Positions 21,560 to 35,244 of a stretch of DNA of 64,000 nucleotides are shown here, one piece after another. The position numbers were made by a program, and so were the translations under genes. The stretch's first letter is position 1; every line of letters starts with the position of its first letter. This stretch comes from Trileptium ribeirensis. Lineage: Eukaryota; Nematoda; Enoplea; Enoplida; Thoracostomopsidae. The notes beneath the pieces are model-generated. The model made no database searches. It saw only the letters and a program-made list of their open reading frames with translations, and was not told the DNA's origin. The stretch is from contig JASANE010012389.1 of NCBI GenBank assembly GCA_030248225.1, forward strand, positions 1 through 64,000, read 5' to 3'.

Positions 21560-23000
21560 AGATAATTTAAATCACTAGCGACAAGCTAACAACGCATCTA
21601 TTTTAAGTATATATTGTAACAACGTCGAAAAGTCTAAGGTTTCGAAATTAATTTTGTGCAGTGAAGGATTATTATATATGTCTAAATTATCGGCAATAAT
21701 TGACGAATCAGTTAATCGGATTTTCAATTACATCTAGCTTCGTTTACAACGTCGACTGCTGCGCTTCTTTACCATATGGCTAAATCGGCATTGCCGAACA
21801 GGATAGAAATCCGGTTTTCTCTTAGATCAATAAATAAATAAAGCAAAATCTTGTTTAATAGCTGTTTTGGTGACAAATCAATAATTGATTCTAAGCGTTT
21901 GCTGATTGAATGTAAAACGTACATTATTATTTAAACAGCCGATATAACTCGCGGATATGTGAACTCTTTGGGAACAATTACCGCGAATGTAACCGACTGG
22001 GGTTATAAAACCATACCATGTTGGATTCTAGTACGTTGCCGCGGCTGCCGTTAGTAGTAACAGTCAACTATTGTGGGACCAAATGTATGCACAAAAAGTA
22101 AATCACCTTATATGTAAATCATCTGTTTAATTGGCTATATCGCTGCGAACAATATCTTACACTTGATCTTTAGCATGGATGCAGCATAATACTGTATTGC
22201 GAGTGTAAAAACTTAATTACGAATACAATGGCGTAGCACGGTTAATATTTCATAAACTGAAATAATTTTTCGTAAGAAACAAATATATAAAAATAACTTG
22301 ATTACGACCTATAAGCTTTAAACAAATTCAAGAAAGATTATTTCCGGCCTTAACAAAATCACCTTTCGCACTTTAGTATTCTGTAGAAGATGTCTTTACG
22401 TATTAAAATGTGTATTACATTAAAGGCAGATATACTAGAATATACGATAGGTTCTTTCCAATATTAATTTTAATTTTTCTAAATTTCGAAACAGGGAACG
22501 ATTTACAACATGCTTTTAACTGTTACTACAGGTTATAAATTTGTTGAAAAGTTTAAGCGTTCTCTAACTTATACGTTATGGTTGCTTCGTAAAAATTTAG
22601 TATAAATGGCGCCAACGCACAACGTAAATCGGTAAATTGATTCGGTTTGCCGTACAGTGCAGCATGGTGGTAATCTTTTGATTAGTAACCTTAATATTAG
22701 TCATGGACGTTAGGTGCCAGTCTATTGTTTTGCAACTTAACTATGCTTGCACGTTAATGCGCAATTGGATCTATTGTACATTGTAAAGCGTTACGTTCAT
22801 TAAGTTTGTCGTGTACTACTTCATTGTATTCATGCTGTCGATTTGCTTTGCAAGATTGCAATAGCTAAGAAATATATCGATAATTAGTAAACGGCGTTCG
22901 CAGCAGAATAATCCGATAGCGATTCAACGCGGTGACAAAAGGTTGTTCAATGGTACACGAACCATATACGCGTTTTTACATTCATGAATGTGTTAGGTTA
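21560..23000. other. Stretch with no feature recognised
   Basis: AT-rich sequence in which no convincing exon, repeat pair or RNA gene was seen. Confidence 0.4.
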
Positions 23001-23224
23001 GGCGGCCAATGTAACTTTTAGGGGCTGAAGTGAAATGCATGCTACGACGTTCTCGATATACTTAGCCTAAGCCTTAGTCTTAGCCTAAGCTAAGGTCCCT
23101 ATATGAGCCATGTACTAAGGCTAAGCCTAAGTCCGGGGGCTCCCGCCCCTAAAACCGCCCCGCTCTAAGCTGTACTTTTTTATAACATTATAACGTCCGG
23201 CCCCTAAAGGTGACATGGGCCGGT
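23001..23224 (-). mobile_element. MITE family M2, copy A, with TTA flanks
   Basis: The termini GGCCAATGTAACTTTTAGGGG (23004-23024) and CCCCTAAAGGTGACATGGGCC (23201-23221) form an imperfect inverted repeat. TTA lies close outside both ends, as in PIF/Harbinger-type insertions. The interior carries a partly palindromic run of CTAAGCC/GGCTTAG units and the block GGTCCCTATATGAGCCATGT. The same interior occurs in opposite orientation at 57300-57495 and 62275-62450. Confidence 0.7.
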
Positions 23225-23229
23225 TAATC

Positions 23230-25370
23230 GATACGACACATAGCCTAGTGGTCAAATCATTATGGTATTTGATCAGTCGCACTGCAAGTATAACTATGCT
23301 AATCACATATATAGCTTTTAGATATTTCCTAGATTCGGCCAGCTAGAGATTATGACTAAGCCTAAGCCTAAAACTAAGCTTAGAATAGGCCCTAAGTTAT
23401 GTGAAGACTTCGTGGATTATATATTCAGAAAAGAGCCGACTGATTATTATTATTATTTGATTTGGATGCAGCAACTAATTATCAATATGGGGCAATATAT
23501 AGCGCCAGGTTGATAGTGATTTTTCAAAATCCATTATCCATTTTGTTTGCTATCGACCGCAACTCGTCGTCGATATAATAAATATATTATAATCAAAGTT
23601 TTGAAATTGAATCCGCAACAACAACTCAAAATTGATATTACCGAATATTATCCACTTATATTTTACAAGTGCTGGACATATATTTGCCATTGCAGTCGTT
23701 CCAATACGCTACAAAATGAAATACAAATAGATGATGATGACAATGATGAGGATGATAATGATATTTAAATGAGGCTTTTAGCTGTCACTTTAATATGACA
23801 CAAGGCTAGCCAAACCGAGAATGAATGCAAAGCAAATCAATATCGGTTGTTTGGATTTCAAGTGGAAAACATTATAAAATGTTGTTCCAAAATCCGTTTT
23901 ATCCTAAACCGATTCATATCATTGTCTATCTATCATTAACTATTGTCTGCCATATCATGTCTCTTCTTTCCGGTGTTAAGTGCTCAATAAATTTTGTTCT
24001 GAACGACACATTTTAGAATCTTCCTGTCGCATTGTCTATTTATTGGCTTTAGTAGTTGAGGTCGACAAAGTACTTGACACCGATTAGGTTTCACCATTTT
24101 GGGTTATATTATTATAATACTCTATGGACACTTATCTAAAATGTTCATCACAGGTTTATGTTGTAAGCGCGGAAGAGGAAAAGAATGATTTATTTTAATA
24201 ATGAATTTCACCTGTTATAAAATATTTCACACTGAAATAACCATTAAAATGTAACACAGGCTCACTTTCAATAGTTACGCTAACATTCTATCGATTCGAT
24301 CGAAATCACACAAAAAGATAAATGACTACTACGATTTCATGATCGATTTTTCTGCCTTTTAAAATATCACGACTCAAACTGTGTTACAAACATCGTGCCT
24401 TTCAAATTTCACGCTTTTATGAAATCCACACGAATTTCATTATACCACCACTAACATTCGTAACAAAAACTTAATTTTTTGCAGAACATGCGATTACGCA
24501 GCAGATTGCACACTCCTTTATCGCTTACACTTATAGAAATGTATAAGCTACAAGACAAAGTGTTCATTTTATACAATTGAATTTTACTGCTGTTTTATCT
24601 TCGCTATATATTATTGTTATGACAGTATGGTCATACTAAAGATCAAGACATTGTATTGAAATATGATACTCACACATCTTAACGAAGACGTGCCGGATTG
24701 GGAAGTTATCCGCAGTAGTTATCCACGATATACTTGGGTCTGGAAATTGCTCTTCATTGCTTTTTCTGTGTACTAAATGTGACATTCAGATGATAGTGTA
24801 TATACACGAAAACCGTTTCCGCAGCACCATATTGAAAACCTAAAACATAATGACGGCATCTAAGTAAAGCCTCTTGAGTCTGAGAATATTTAAAAGTTTA
24901 TAACAAAGCAACAGTATTTTTATACTTGTTGCCAAAGGAAGGATAATGGTATGAAAAACCGAAGCAATTAACATTTGACATGCTTTAATTAATGCATCTC
25001 TGAGACTTGATTTACCAAAATAGTTAGCTTTGAATTTGAAAACCTTAAAATTTTAATAGTATTATGAAGCATCTTTCTCCAAAGTGAAGAGAAAATTTTT
25101 AATTAATTTCCCCACCAATTTCTATCAATTCAGCTGGATAATTTTGTTGATTTCCTAATAATTGTTGCTCAGAGATATAATTACATGTTGTTATTACCCC
25201 GGGTTTGGTTACTTCTTTTTGTCATATTAAGTGATATCAATATATTACTCATACATAGATATCTTATGAAAAGTATACTGCGAAATTTATTATGCCACTA
25301 TTATGTGTTACTGTACTTCAAACGCTTTCCTGTAAAATCCGTATAAAAATTCTCGGCCATATATGGCAAT
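23230..25370. other. Stretch with no gene recognised
   Basis: Contains a further short CTAAGCCTAAGCC run near 23355-23395. No exon was supported. Confidence 0.4.
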
Positions 25371-25375
25371 AATTT

Positions 25376-26040
25376 TTAAAAACTTTCAACTTGTAAATAA
25401 GAAATCATGTTGTTGTCAGTCGTTTTAAGAGACAACGATGGTAATTCCCTATCCATGCTTGCTTTAAACAAACTGGTACTGCTAAATGACGGCAGCAGAG
25501 GCAGAGCTCTGAAATATGTTGTTGCGTTTTGTGCAGGTATATAATATGTTAAAACCGTCTCTAAACAAGTCTGCGACAAACGACTTTCTTTACAAGTAAA
25601 CCGTGCACAAGTATAAAGTCAGAATGGAACATCACGCCTGGAATTTCCTATTCAGACCTGTTTCAAACTGAAATTGCTAAACTGTGGTAGCACAGGTAGA
25701 CCCTTGCAATATGCCGCTTATTATCACTACGCCCAGGTATAGGTTAAATGCACTTATGGACAGAGTCTGCAACAAACGACTAACTATACTAGTAACGAGT
25801 GCGTTACTCGCCAACATGAACATCAAGCCTTGAATTCTTTATCCAGCATGTTTCTAACTGATATTGCAATACTATACAATATATTGAATTATGGCAGCAC
25901 GTGGAGAACCCTACAATAATGATGTTGACTGTCGCAGTACATAGGCATAGGTTAAAATGTAGCTACAGATAGTGTCTGCAACTAACAACCAACTTCACCA
26001 GTACCCTATGTGCTAGTAACCATCATTGTTTAGGACAGAA
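25376..26040. repeat. Diverged tandem repeat, three copies of about 200 bp
   Basis: TCTGCGACAAACGAC (25570), TCTGCAACAAACGAC (25766) and TCTGCAACTAACAACC (25975) mark equivalent points. Periods are about 196 and 209 bp. Other shared blocks are AGGTATAGGTTAAATG / AGGCATAGGTTAAAATG and TGGYAGCAC near the unit centre. Confidence 0.75.
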
Positions 26041-26044
26041 TAAA

Positions 26045-29000
26045 ACATCGTCAAACTTATCTGTAAATGTAAGTTGCTACTCTTAGGCGACTAAGTGTAA
26101 AGAATATAAGTGTGATTAGAATCAATATGTATGAAAAATCAACATCTATTCAGGAGATAAGGTGATCTGTAAATCAAAAATTGGAGCTATAAGAATAATG
26201 AAATATTATGTGTTCTGTATTTATGTTTATGTCATTTATGTTATCTTTTATGTGTTTAAATGTGTTTAGCACTATTTTCCAGTATCTATAGAAACATTTC
26301 GTTTTTCCATTTATCGCATTCTCATATTGCCTTTTCAGAAACATAAAAAACCTGTGCATAGACGTACACATAATCTATGAGCTGTGCAGTACAAGCATTC
26401 GTGCTGCATATTGATATGATGTATTGTATATTCATTAAACCAAATTCATCAAATAGGATTACCGAAAAAGTTTAGGTATTATCGTTAACAATGATAATCA
26501 TAATGGGATTGAGCTTTCTTTGATTTATCTGATTCAACAATGGTAGCTATCAAATTGAGCAAATAAGTTACGATCAATTTTATCAAATAATTTTCTAAAT
26601 GCCTCTGAATTTCAAGCTTAAATCAAATCAAAATTCAGCTTCGAAAAATATACATTAGAAACATTATAGCGTCATAATATAGTTATACAATATGTTGGTT
26701 TATAATATAATCCCACTTAACTACGAAAGATTTATTTTTAAATATACGAGTTTTTTTCTTACAACTATTTTCAGTAGCATTCATGTGATGGTGCGAATAA
26801 ATTTTGCACATTCTGGATTCATATATGTATACATGAGATAGTTTAGTACCCGTTAATATGCCAAAATTATTGCTTTCGTTATTTATATTTTTATTATTAT
26901 TACCCTTGTAGCAGTACACAATTAAATATATTATTATTAGTTTATATTAATACAAATTTAGCAAATCTTAAATGTCTATCAAAATATCAACTTTTCACAT
27001 TTACTGTTTCGATATTAATAAAATTAGAGATGTTTTTTCGCTGCAGTAGACTTTTATTAGGCTATAATATTGCCGCTTAGTAGTGTACTAATACCAATTT
27101 ATATGTATCTATTTGTCGTTATTGTTAAAAGAGCTTGCTAAAATATTCACACATTTCGATAAATTTATCACTATAGATGCTTAATATATTATAGAAATAC
27201 TAGTGTCAATTTACATTTGTATAATTAGAAAAAGAGGAATATAGTTGCATGTTCTACTTTACTCATTATTTTAATGCTGTTTTGATTTTCAAGTAAAAAA
27301 TTTTAATATCGACTTTGTTTTGTTAGAAGCAGCACTATCCCGTATCCTCAACTTTCGTCGGTAGTTCGGACTCATCTTTTGGAATTGCTTGACAAAAAGT
27401 ACTGCGTTATATCAGTGTTTGGTGCCTTTTAGCAAGTTATTGATTTGTGCGTATGAAGTTAAGTCGCATAAATTTAGAGATAAATTGTGTCGATTTATTG
27501 TAATAATATAAGGCAACGGCAAAGATGCGTTCAAACATTCAAAACTTCAGCACAAAATTTAGGCGAAAAATATGAACAGATTTTGATTGAAGGTTCATTG
27601 TAATTTGTAATGGAAATTGCTTCGAATCGCTATAAACTTTTTTATAAGATTTTGTTACGTTTCTTAATTTTCCAACACAGCTTCTCTGCCACTGAATGGA
27701 TTAAGTAATATGGTACCAAAGCTTTATTTACGCTACCACTATGCTCTTATATCGGCATGCCAATTAAAGAGCACTGTGTAAAAACGAAATAAAGCTTTGC
27801 TTGCATTCGGGCTGTGTCACCACACTTAAGATCATGATTTCATTTTTATTGCTATATGTATAATATACATAACTTGTTAATATAAATAGAATTGAAAATT
27901 GAACTGAAAAAAAGTAAATATCGCATATAAATGTATCTCCGATCGTACACAATATACAATTTAAAAGAAGGAAATCTAACTATTATTATTATTATTATAA
28001 ATGCAAAGCAATAATTTAAATTAGCAACAACACAGCGGATTACGCTTTGAACCTCGTTTAATACAATGCTGAGATAGTACTGGACTGACACTAAATAAAT
28101 CCTCTTTTAAATTATTTCATATTATAATTGTATTATTCGGACTAAATTGCAGAATTATTAAATTTTGAGCTAATTCCATGAGCAAATTGTTATTATTTTA
28201 ATCTTAGTTTACATAGGTTTAATTTTATAATTTAATAGGGGTCTTTCTACCTATATTTGAACCGTGTATAATAGGTATAGTTTTTCCGTGAATTGATAGA
28301 TGAATGTTTAAATTATTACAACTGTTATTACAAAACTATAATATATATTTAAGAGTTTTATATTAGTATAAACGTTATGCATTATAATAACTTTCTTCAC
28401 TAACTATCGATTTTTATTAAATGATTTATGATTTTTAATGCTTTTGTAAGCTACAATCACAACAAGAGCATGATCTGTTACCGGTCAAGCCAGCCTTGTT
28501 ATAACAAACTGTTATGTACTCTCGATATCTACAATAGAGATCAGTTGTATGAATTGTACCCTTGTGCAATATTGACCGCATGAAAGATTCTCTCAAAGAA
28601 ATTCATCGGCTCACTTTGTGGTGACAAACAGGTCAGACCAAACGTGTTCGAAGCTCCGTAAAACTGATCGCAATGCTGTAATCAATGTACTAATGTGCGT
28701 CTTCACTGGTGGATATAGCTCGATGGAAAAAGGGCACACATCCAATACATATGTTAGCCGCACCTATGCAACGTCTATTCTATCTGAAACCCGGAGGGCG
28801 AAATTTTGGTGTCTGTCCTTATCACTGTGCCCGCTGAAAATATGTGTATTTATAAAAATGAAATTGTACCCTTAACACGTTTTTAAGGATGACATACGCT
28901 GAGAGCCCACTTTTTGGGGACCTGAATTTTTGCAAGTTTTAGTCCACGGAAGGGGGGGGGGTGGGTCGGCCGGCCCCTCTATATGCGCGTTTGCCATTCT

Positions 29001-31060
29001 CTTTACAACGAGCGATGCTATTGGTGGGAAATGAAAGTTATTTGTTTACGAACAAGTTGCTTTAGCAATTTTTTCTAGAATTTCACCCATTACCGGGTTC
29101 ATTTCGGGTGTTTTAACGTGACAAATTTTTGTGTAGATAGACCGTCCTTATCCATCTAACATTAGTCTCAGGCTATAGGGCTAGAAGTAGACTTGTTCGG
29201 GATTGATTTCGCTTCTCCTTTTAGGCAAGTTTCTAATATTCGGTTGCTACAGTAACCAAGAGCTCCAAACTGTTGCCGTATTTATCAGAAGCGAATAAAT
29301 GTGTATCTGTATTAATCGCGAAGTGTCTTCCAAGAGGTAATGGATGGTGAATGCTTTAGCATATTGGTTACAATGTGTATCTTGGAAAAATGAAAGTTAG
29401 GTTTTACTATCTCTAGCGGTAAAACATCGATTATATTCATATTCAAGCATGACAAGTTTTGCTAGAAAGGAATTCGTGTATTTAAATTTAGTTGGGAAAA
29501 CAAATTTTCTTGAGTATAGTCAGGTTATACATGGAACCAGGTGATATGTTCACAGGGTTACGGGACACGAGTGCCCGAACTGATAAAGAAGTAAAGAAGT
29601 CCAACACATTTCCTCTGTCCCGTAGTCAACATAACAGAACAGTGTATTTTGTATAACTCTTTGCCTCCTCGGAACACCTGGGAAGACGGTGAACTTTCAA
29701 TAGCGAGTTCATCTTTTATAATTTCGAACTATACTGCACTCAGCTCCATAAATTATATAGCTCCGTAGCAGCGGATGCTCCACATTCGCAGTAATAAGCC
29801 GACTGGAAAGGTGGAAGATTTAGTAAAGACTGGTGAGCTATGAGCTAAGAGGTGCGACACTTCCTAGTAGTATTGCGGTAGCCTAGAATGATTATTTACA
29901 GCCTTGGACAAAATTATAGCTTTGTGCGTTATGCCAGAGGCGTAAAATTCTAATTTTTTTTGAGGGGATCCGGGGTTGAGATTTGTTAGAGTACGTTGCA
30001 CAGGTGTTTATAGGAGGGGTTAACGGTTTAACGCTCGTGAGGGTCGGACCCCCGTCTTTATTCAAGCTACTTAGAATTATTTTGTCGTTTGCCTGCGCGC
30101 CGAAGCTATGCCAAACAATTTTGGACTTTTAGCACAGTTTGGGAAAATTTTTGGTAAAAATTAACACAAGTTTGCGACATTGGTGAAAAACTAGCAAAAT
30201 ACGCGAATATAGACACCGTTTTAGCAAAACGTCCGGGGGTCTATGCCTGCGACGGGCCTCTCAACCAAATATTTTGGACTTGACCTGACCCCAGAAGCCC
30301 CAGTTTTGCGCCAGTATTTTTATTGAAGTTATTTTCAAGCACCTTGTAATTGCTAAATAGACACAGATTCAAACGGTGTCAAAAATGACTTCCAGGTAAA
30401 TTTGAGGCATATATGTTACTTGAACAATTACTTTTGTCCTAGTGTAGTCGGTAGCTACGACCACACAACAAAGGTGAATTTTATTCAACTATAATAAAAT
30501 TTGTCAAACAGCAATTTCTGTTTGACATACGACAGTTTTCTAAAACTGTTTATTTCTTTAAGGCTTCACGGAACTGCTGTGTTGGAAGATGGCATTTTCT
30601 CTGGGTTATTACCGTAATCCGGTTGCGCGTCATCGGTTACTAGCATGACCAGGCCACTGGATGTCAGAGCAGCTGCAGGTCGCACAATCATTTGGCCGTG
30701 CGCATGAGTTTCCTGTGCGCATAAACTTCTTGGGCCACTACGTTGCTCCAGAGCACGCCCCTAAAATGAGTACGAGCTTGCTCCGGAGGTAAACATGGAT
30801 TCTGTGATAACTGCCTCCGTTTCACGGCTAACATTTCTTCAACTCTGGCTGTGATTGCTACGAAACGAGAATGGCAGTAACGCTATAAGTACAACTTAGG
30901 GATCTTTACCACATTTAACCTTTTCCCGCATAGTGTAGCACATTTGATACAGCTTGTACTACGAAACGATCCACTAACTTAGTTTATCGTGCGGCGTGCT
31001 TTTGCCCATGCATTTATATTCGCTCGCTTTGCCAAGTTCATTTTCAGGAACCTCGCAAAA
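26045..31060. other. Long AT-rich intergenic stretch
   Basis: No gene was recognised. It includes a G10 run near 28950, a GGACCCCCG/CGGGGGTC pair near 30045 and 30232 that may mark a decayed inverted-repeat element, and several small open frames without family resemblance. Confidence 0.4.
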
Positions 31061-31065
31061 GCTCC

Positions 31066-31132
31066 TAAATAGCGCAATGGCTAGCGAATGAGGCTCGCAT
31101 CCAAACAGTCTAGGTTTAAGCCACCGCTCTGC
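31066..31132 (+). other. tRNA-like promoter sequence, possible tRNA-derived SINE or pseudo-tRNA
   Basis: TAGCGCAATGG at about 31070 fits the tRNA A box (TRGCNNANNGG). GGTTTAAGCC about 45 nt later resembles the B box GGTTCRANNCC with a C-to-T change. I cannot draw a convincing acceptor stem or anticodon arm, so this is not called a functional tRNA. Confidence 0.3.
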
Positions 31133-32035
31133 AAAATGTTTGTTCGAGATTGTACAAAATAAACATTAATTCATACGGAAATTTTGAATAACACCTACGA
31201 ACGGTTGCATACAGTCCTGCATTCAACAAGTGTTGCGTAAACAGTTGATATGGCATGAAAGCCGTTGTGACATTAGATGCTAGCATATTTTATAAACGTT
31301 TGCGGTCAAAAATATATTTTTTTATATTTTTTTTATAATTCCGTGAATGCATCACTACGCGGTGAAAGGCGTCAAAGCCGTTCTATAATTTTTGATGCTA
31401 GCACATTATGATTTTACACACGTTTACGTAAAGTACGTACGTCGTGTAATATATGGATACGAGAAAAAATTTTAAATAAATCATTTCAGTAATGCCCAAG
31501 TTATTGTTTGTAGCTAAATTCTATATAAAGATGTTACCATAAAATTTAAACTTATTATGTCTAATTTTCTGTATGAGTGGCTGCCACTAAATAAGTGATT
31601 GCTAGAGCAGCATGCACTGAAACAATTTTAAGCAACACGGCTATTAAGATACAAATACCAAATTATGCTCAACTACATTATCTGGAGCCATTTTTGTGTC
31701 CTTATCCACTAAAATAAGGTAAACCGCCGTGAAACCATTTACTATCACATATATCGTGCAAAAATTTCAGACAATCCTTTTTACAGCTCTAAAGTATTAA
31801 AATTTATGTTTTGCACGAAAAAACACAATGTTATTACTCAAAAGATTCGCTGCCAGTACTGACTCGACGCATATTATAGAAATTTGATATAAAACATATG
31901 TAAAAAGCTATATATAAAATTTTGGACAAAGCTATATATAAAAATTTGGATATGAAAAGTGATTTGTTCAAATCCTTCTCTCATTATGAGAAATTATCAT
32001 AAGCAAAAGCAACTAATGGATACATACACCAATGC

Positions 32036-32818
32036 CATATGTTCATACATGCCTGCGGCCGGTCATTCCAGGGGGGTAGAGGCGCCCACGGGTGGGAAGG
32101 GTCGCGGCCATCCCAGGGGGGCAACCCCCCTGGTCGGCCACATTTTCACAGGTGGGTTGGTTGTGAGGACCTTTTCTTTGGTCTTCGCATTCTTATTTTT
32201 CGCCTATGAGGTCAGTTTTGCAGTAGGGTCCGGCCTTAAAACCCGTCGAGACGCAATAAAACTATTATTCATAGCTATGTATTTTTGTATTTACACTAGA
32301 GTAAACATATATATTTATATAGTACATATATACCACGCATATCATTGCTTTTATAGGCTTTTGAGCGATACCTACCTCTGTATTTTGGTCGAATTGTAAA
32401 TATCTAGCTTATTATCACTTGAGGAGTGATTGGTGATATTTGGAAAATGCAAAATATTGTTATATATAGTTCTGAGCTCGTGGTTAATCCACCGTGGACA
32501 TTACCAGACATTCAATGTCTAAATATCTAGTTAGTATATAAATAAGTATAATTATTAATTCGATTAACTTTTACTTCAGGGAATGACGTCGTGAACAAAA
32601 AAGCTTTGCACAAATTTACGGCCGCACATGCACCTCTAGCAACAAGCAGGCGCAATTTGCGCAAGTTTTTGCACTAAGGAACTACTTCGAGACTCGTCGA
32701 GCCGCCAAGCACCCCTTCTGGGGGTGGGGTTACCCCCCTTGGCTTTTCGGCCTCGGGGGGGGGGTCCGGAAATTAGGGTGGGTTACCCACCTACCCCCTG
32801 CTGGCATGTATGCATATG
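32036..32818. mobile_element. Possible inverted-repeat element with GC-rich ends
   Basis: The left edge CATATGTTCATACATGCCTG and the reverse complement of the right edge CATATGCATACATGCCAGCA are similar. Both are followed internally by G-rich runs ending in TAG (GGGGGGTAG left, GGGGGTAG right). The interior holds a strong G/C hairpin at 32113-32133 and a G11 run. Boundaries and target duplication are uncertain. Confidence 0.45.
32113..32133. repeat. Perfect GC-rich hairpin
   Basis: A 9-bp stem CCAGGGGGG/CCCCCCTGG encloses a 3-nt loop CAA. GGCC on both sides can extend the stem after a short internal loop. No T-rich tract follows. Confidence 0.8.
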
Positions 32819-32829
32819 TTTAAGAGTAG

Positions 32830-35040
32830 GAGCGGCTATAACTGCCTGCATCCCGGAAAGAGGTTTAGCTGGTTAGGAAAAGGAGTGATTGCTGCTTTTG
32901 AAAACGTGCATATTTCTTCAGTAAAACTCAATAATAACAATGATATGTATACAAACACCTTTTCTAAGGTCAGTATTGTCCACAATGTTGCTTAACGGTT
33001 TCCGACGATTCTGTACTAATCCATTATAGGTCTCATGGTACTGAATTGAGGTATTAATCACAAAGAAAGAGTTCATCCTAGTGGAACCTTATGCGATCAG
33101 TAATCCAATGGCTTAATTTGACATGGTGCAGACAGCAAAATCATGAAGACTAGTATGAAACCACAACTTCTGGAGTTCTTTTGTACGTAAAAGACATTTC
33201 GTACAAATTTCAAAACTATATATTACTCAGGCCTGATTACACGGAATTGCAATCATATTTTTCAATGCGTAATTGCCAATAAATCGAACACTGCATGATT
33301 AATCTGAGCTGTAATGAATATCGAACTGAAAACACAGAAGGTTAATCTCAGTTCTAATGCAAACCGAAAACACATGAAATATCTTTTGAAAATTACTGGA
33401 TTTCTGAAAATCGAATGTATAATTTTTAAAATCATGAAGTTTCGTTCAGAACCCTATCTGAGATCAGACTATTAGTAAGCCTACACCTCGCCCAGAGCCA
33501 GAACTACAATCATATATATTTTGCAACGCACGAATGCAACTGATTGCCGCATACTCATCAATATTGGTACAATTAATATTAGTTATCAAATTAAAAGAAT
33601 GTTTCGTCATAATATGAAAATTAAATAAAAACGCGGACACTTTCGATAATTCATTTGAATATTGGTAATTTTCTAATCAAGTGATAATTTATAAATCAGA
33701 ATATTTTTAGAAATAATGGGGTAGCGTCGTGAATTGTGGCCTGATATCACACTATCGCTGAAATTCGCAACAAAATTTATTTATGCTGTATTTTGTTTGG
33801 TTTACTGTACTAATATTTGATTAAAACCAATATGATAACCTACATTTTTAATAGAAGATATTTTAACATATTAAAATATTTTAACGACAGTGGATTTTGA
33901 ATTGTGAACAGTGCAAATACAGATCACTTTTCTAATAATATTTATTTTATTTTGCTAAATATGTATTACAAATTTAAATTATAAGTTTAATTATAAATCA
34001 ATATATTATAATAATTATAAATTAAACATTATAATAAAATTAGTTAAAATAGACTGATTTGTTGATTCAATCAAATTCATTTATCTCAATTTGGAAGCTA
34101 TAAAACCTTACTCATTCTGTGGGATTGTGCATCTCTGCGATAGCAAGTGGTTGGTATAAATTGGAACGGGTTACGGTAGCACGTCAGACATCGAAATTAA
34201 CGAGAGTTTTGGTATTGTTTGTTTTGGTTGGTTTTATAATTTATAGACATGAGACTGGGGCGTAGTGCTCAAAAGTGGGGAGGTTGCCTTACGGTTGCCT
34301 TTTTTCTCGAAAAGTGAGCTTGGCCAAGCCCGGGCGAAACAACGGGTAGTGCCCACAGCGGCGCCATCGGTGCTACCCTGCGCAGTATGACAGAAAAGCG
34401 AAGTTTCACGCTATGCCACAACATATGTTTGGATACGCACACAAAGCACTATTTTCCTGCCGGTGACATACAGTCAGTTCTAAATGTTGGACAAACATTG
34501 TCTTGCTTTTACCTATTCGTTCTGGAATCTTCAAACTTACCTTCGGCTGCAAAGATAGTGTTTCGCTGATATACAGATAAAGACAGTAGCCAAAATTCCT
34601 AACACTCTGATAAAATGCGATAATTAATCCCCGTAACATGTATGTTGCATATTTGGCTTGGCAGATTCCAGTTTGACTTCAACCTGAATTATATTGCTAA
34701 ATTATATCGGATTTGTATAAAGTCGGCGCGTTAGGGTTTGACCAAACCAAAATTATATCACTCAACCATTACCCTTTACATAAGCTAATAGAACAACACA
34801 GCATTAATAAGTTTCTCTTCGTGTCTTTAAAAGATTACCTTCCCTCCACGCGCAGTGGTCAGTATGTAGTCAATCAAGTATACATAAATTAACACTCTGC
34901 CTAAACTAAAGACACATAGACGATCTATCCAATGCAAAAGCACATGAAGCAAACGTCACAGAGGTTGGAGTAAACTGCGAACTTCGAACTGCTCTACGAG
35001 TAAGTGTAAGCAAGTTACCTTGAGCTTAGGTATACATGCA
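32830..35040. other. Stretch with no gene recognised
   Basis: AT-rich apart from a GC-richer patch at about 34250-34390. No exon or repeat pair is supported. Confidence 0.4.
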
Positions 35041-35043
35041 TCA

Positions 35044-35244
35044 TCAACTTGTTAGATTGCTGTAAGGACAACTGCATGGCTGTCCCCAAACATATTTCTG
35101 GTTGTACATACATGATTGACCAAGTTCGCATCTTTCTTGGGAGTATAACAAACATTGCCGCCCTTCTGACGTATTTCTGTATATACGATTGACTAACTGG
35201 GCAGATTTCATGAGAACACGACTTAGAAGGCTGTTCCCTCCGGT
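35044..35244 (-). CDS. Doubtful 3' exon of a cysteine-rich peptide with CART-like cysteine spacing
   Basis: An acceptor-like TACATTAG precedes an open minus-strand segment that ends in TGA at 35044-35046. Near the C-terminus it reads RCELGQSCMYNQ and then VWGQPCSCP. The spacing C-x2-G-x2-C-x8-G-x2-C-x-C-P is the one seen in CART neuropeptides (cocaine- and amphetamine-regulated transcript). Against this, the last two CART cysteines are missing because the frame stops eight codons after the C-x-C-P, there is an extra upstream cysteine, and no signal-peptide exon was found. There is no in-frame ATG. It may be a decayed or truncated copy, or a chance match. Confidence 0.22.
   Translation of the reverse strand, partial: TGGNSLLSRVLMKSAQLVNRIYRNTSEGRQCLLYSQERCELGQSCMYNQKYVWGQPCSCPYSNLTS

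Noticed and set aside
21180..23130. Telomere-like TTAGGC/GCCTAA runs
   Set aside because: The units are not in tandem head-to-tail order, occur in both orientations, and belong to dispersed repeats in the interior of a gene-bearing region.
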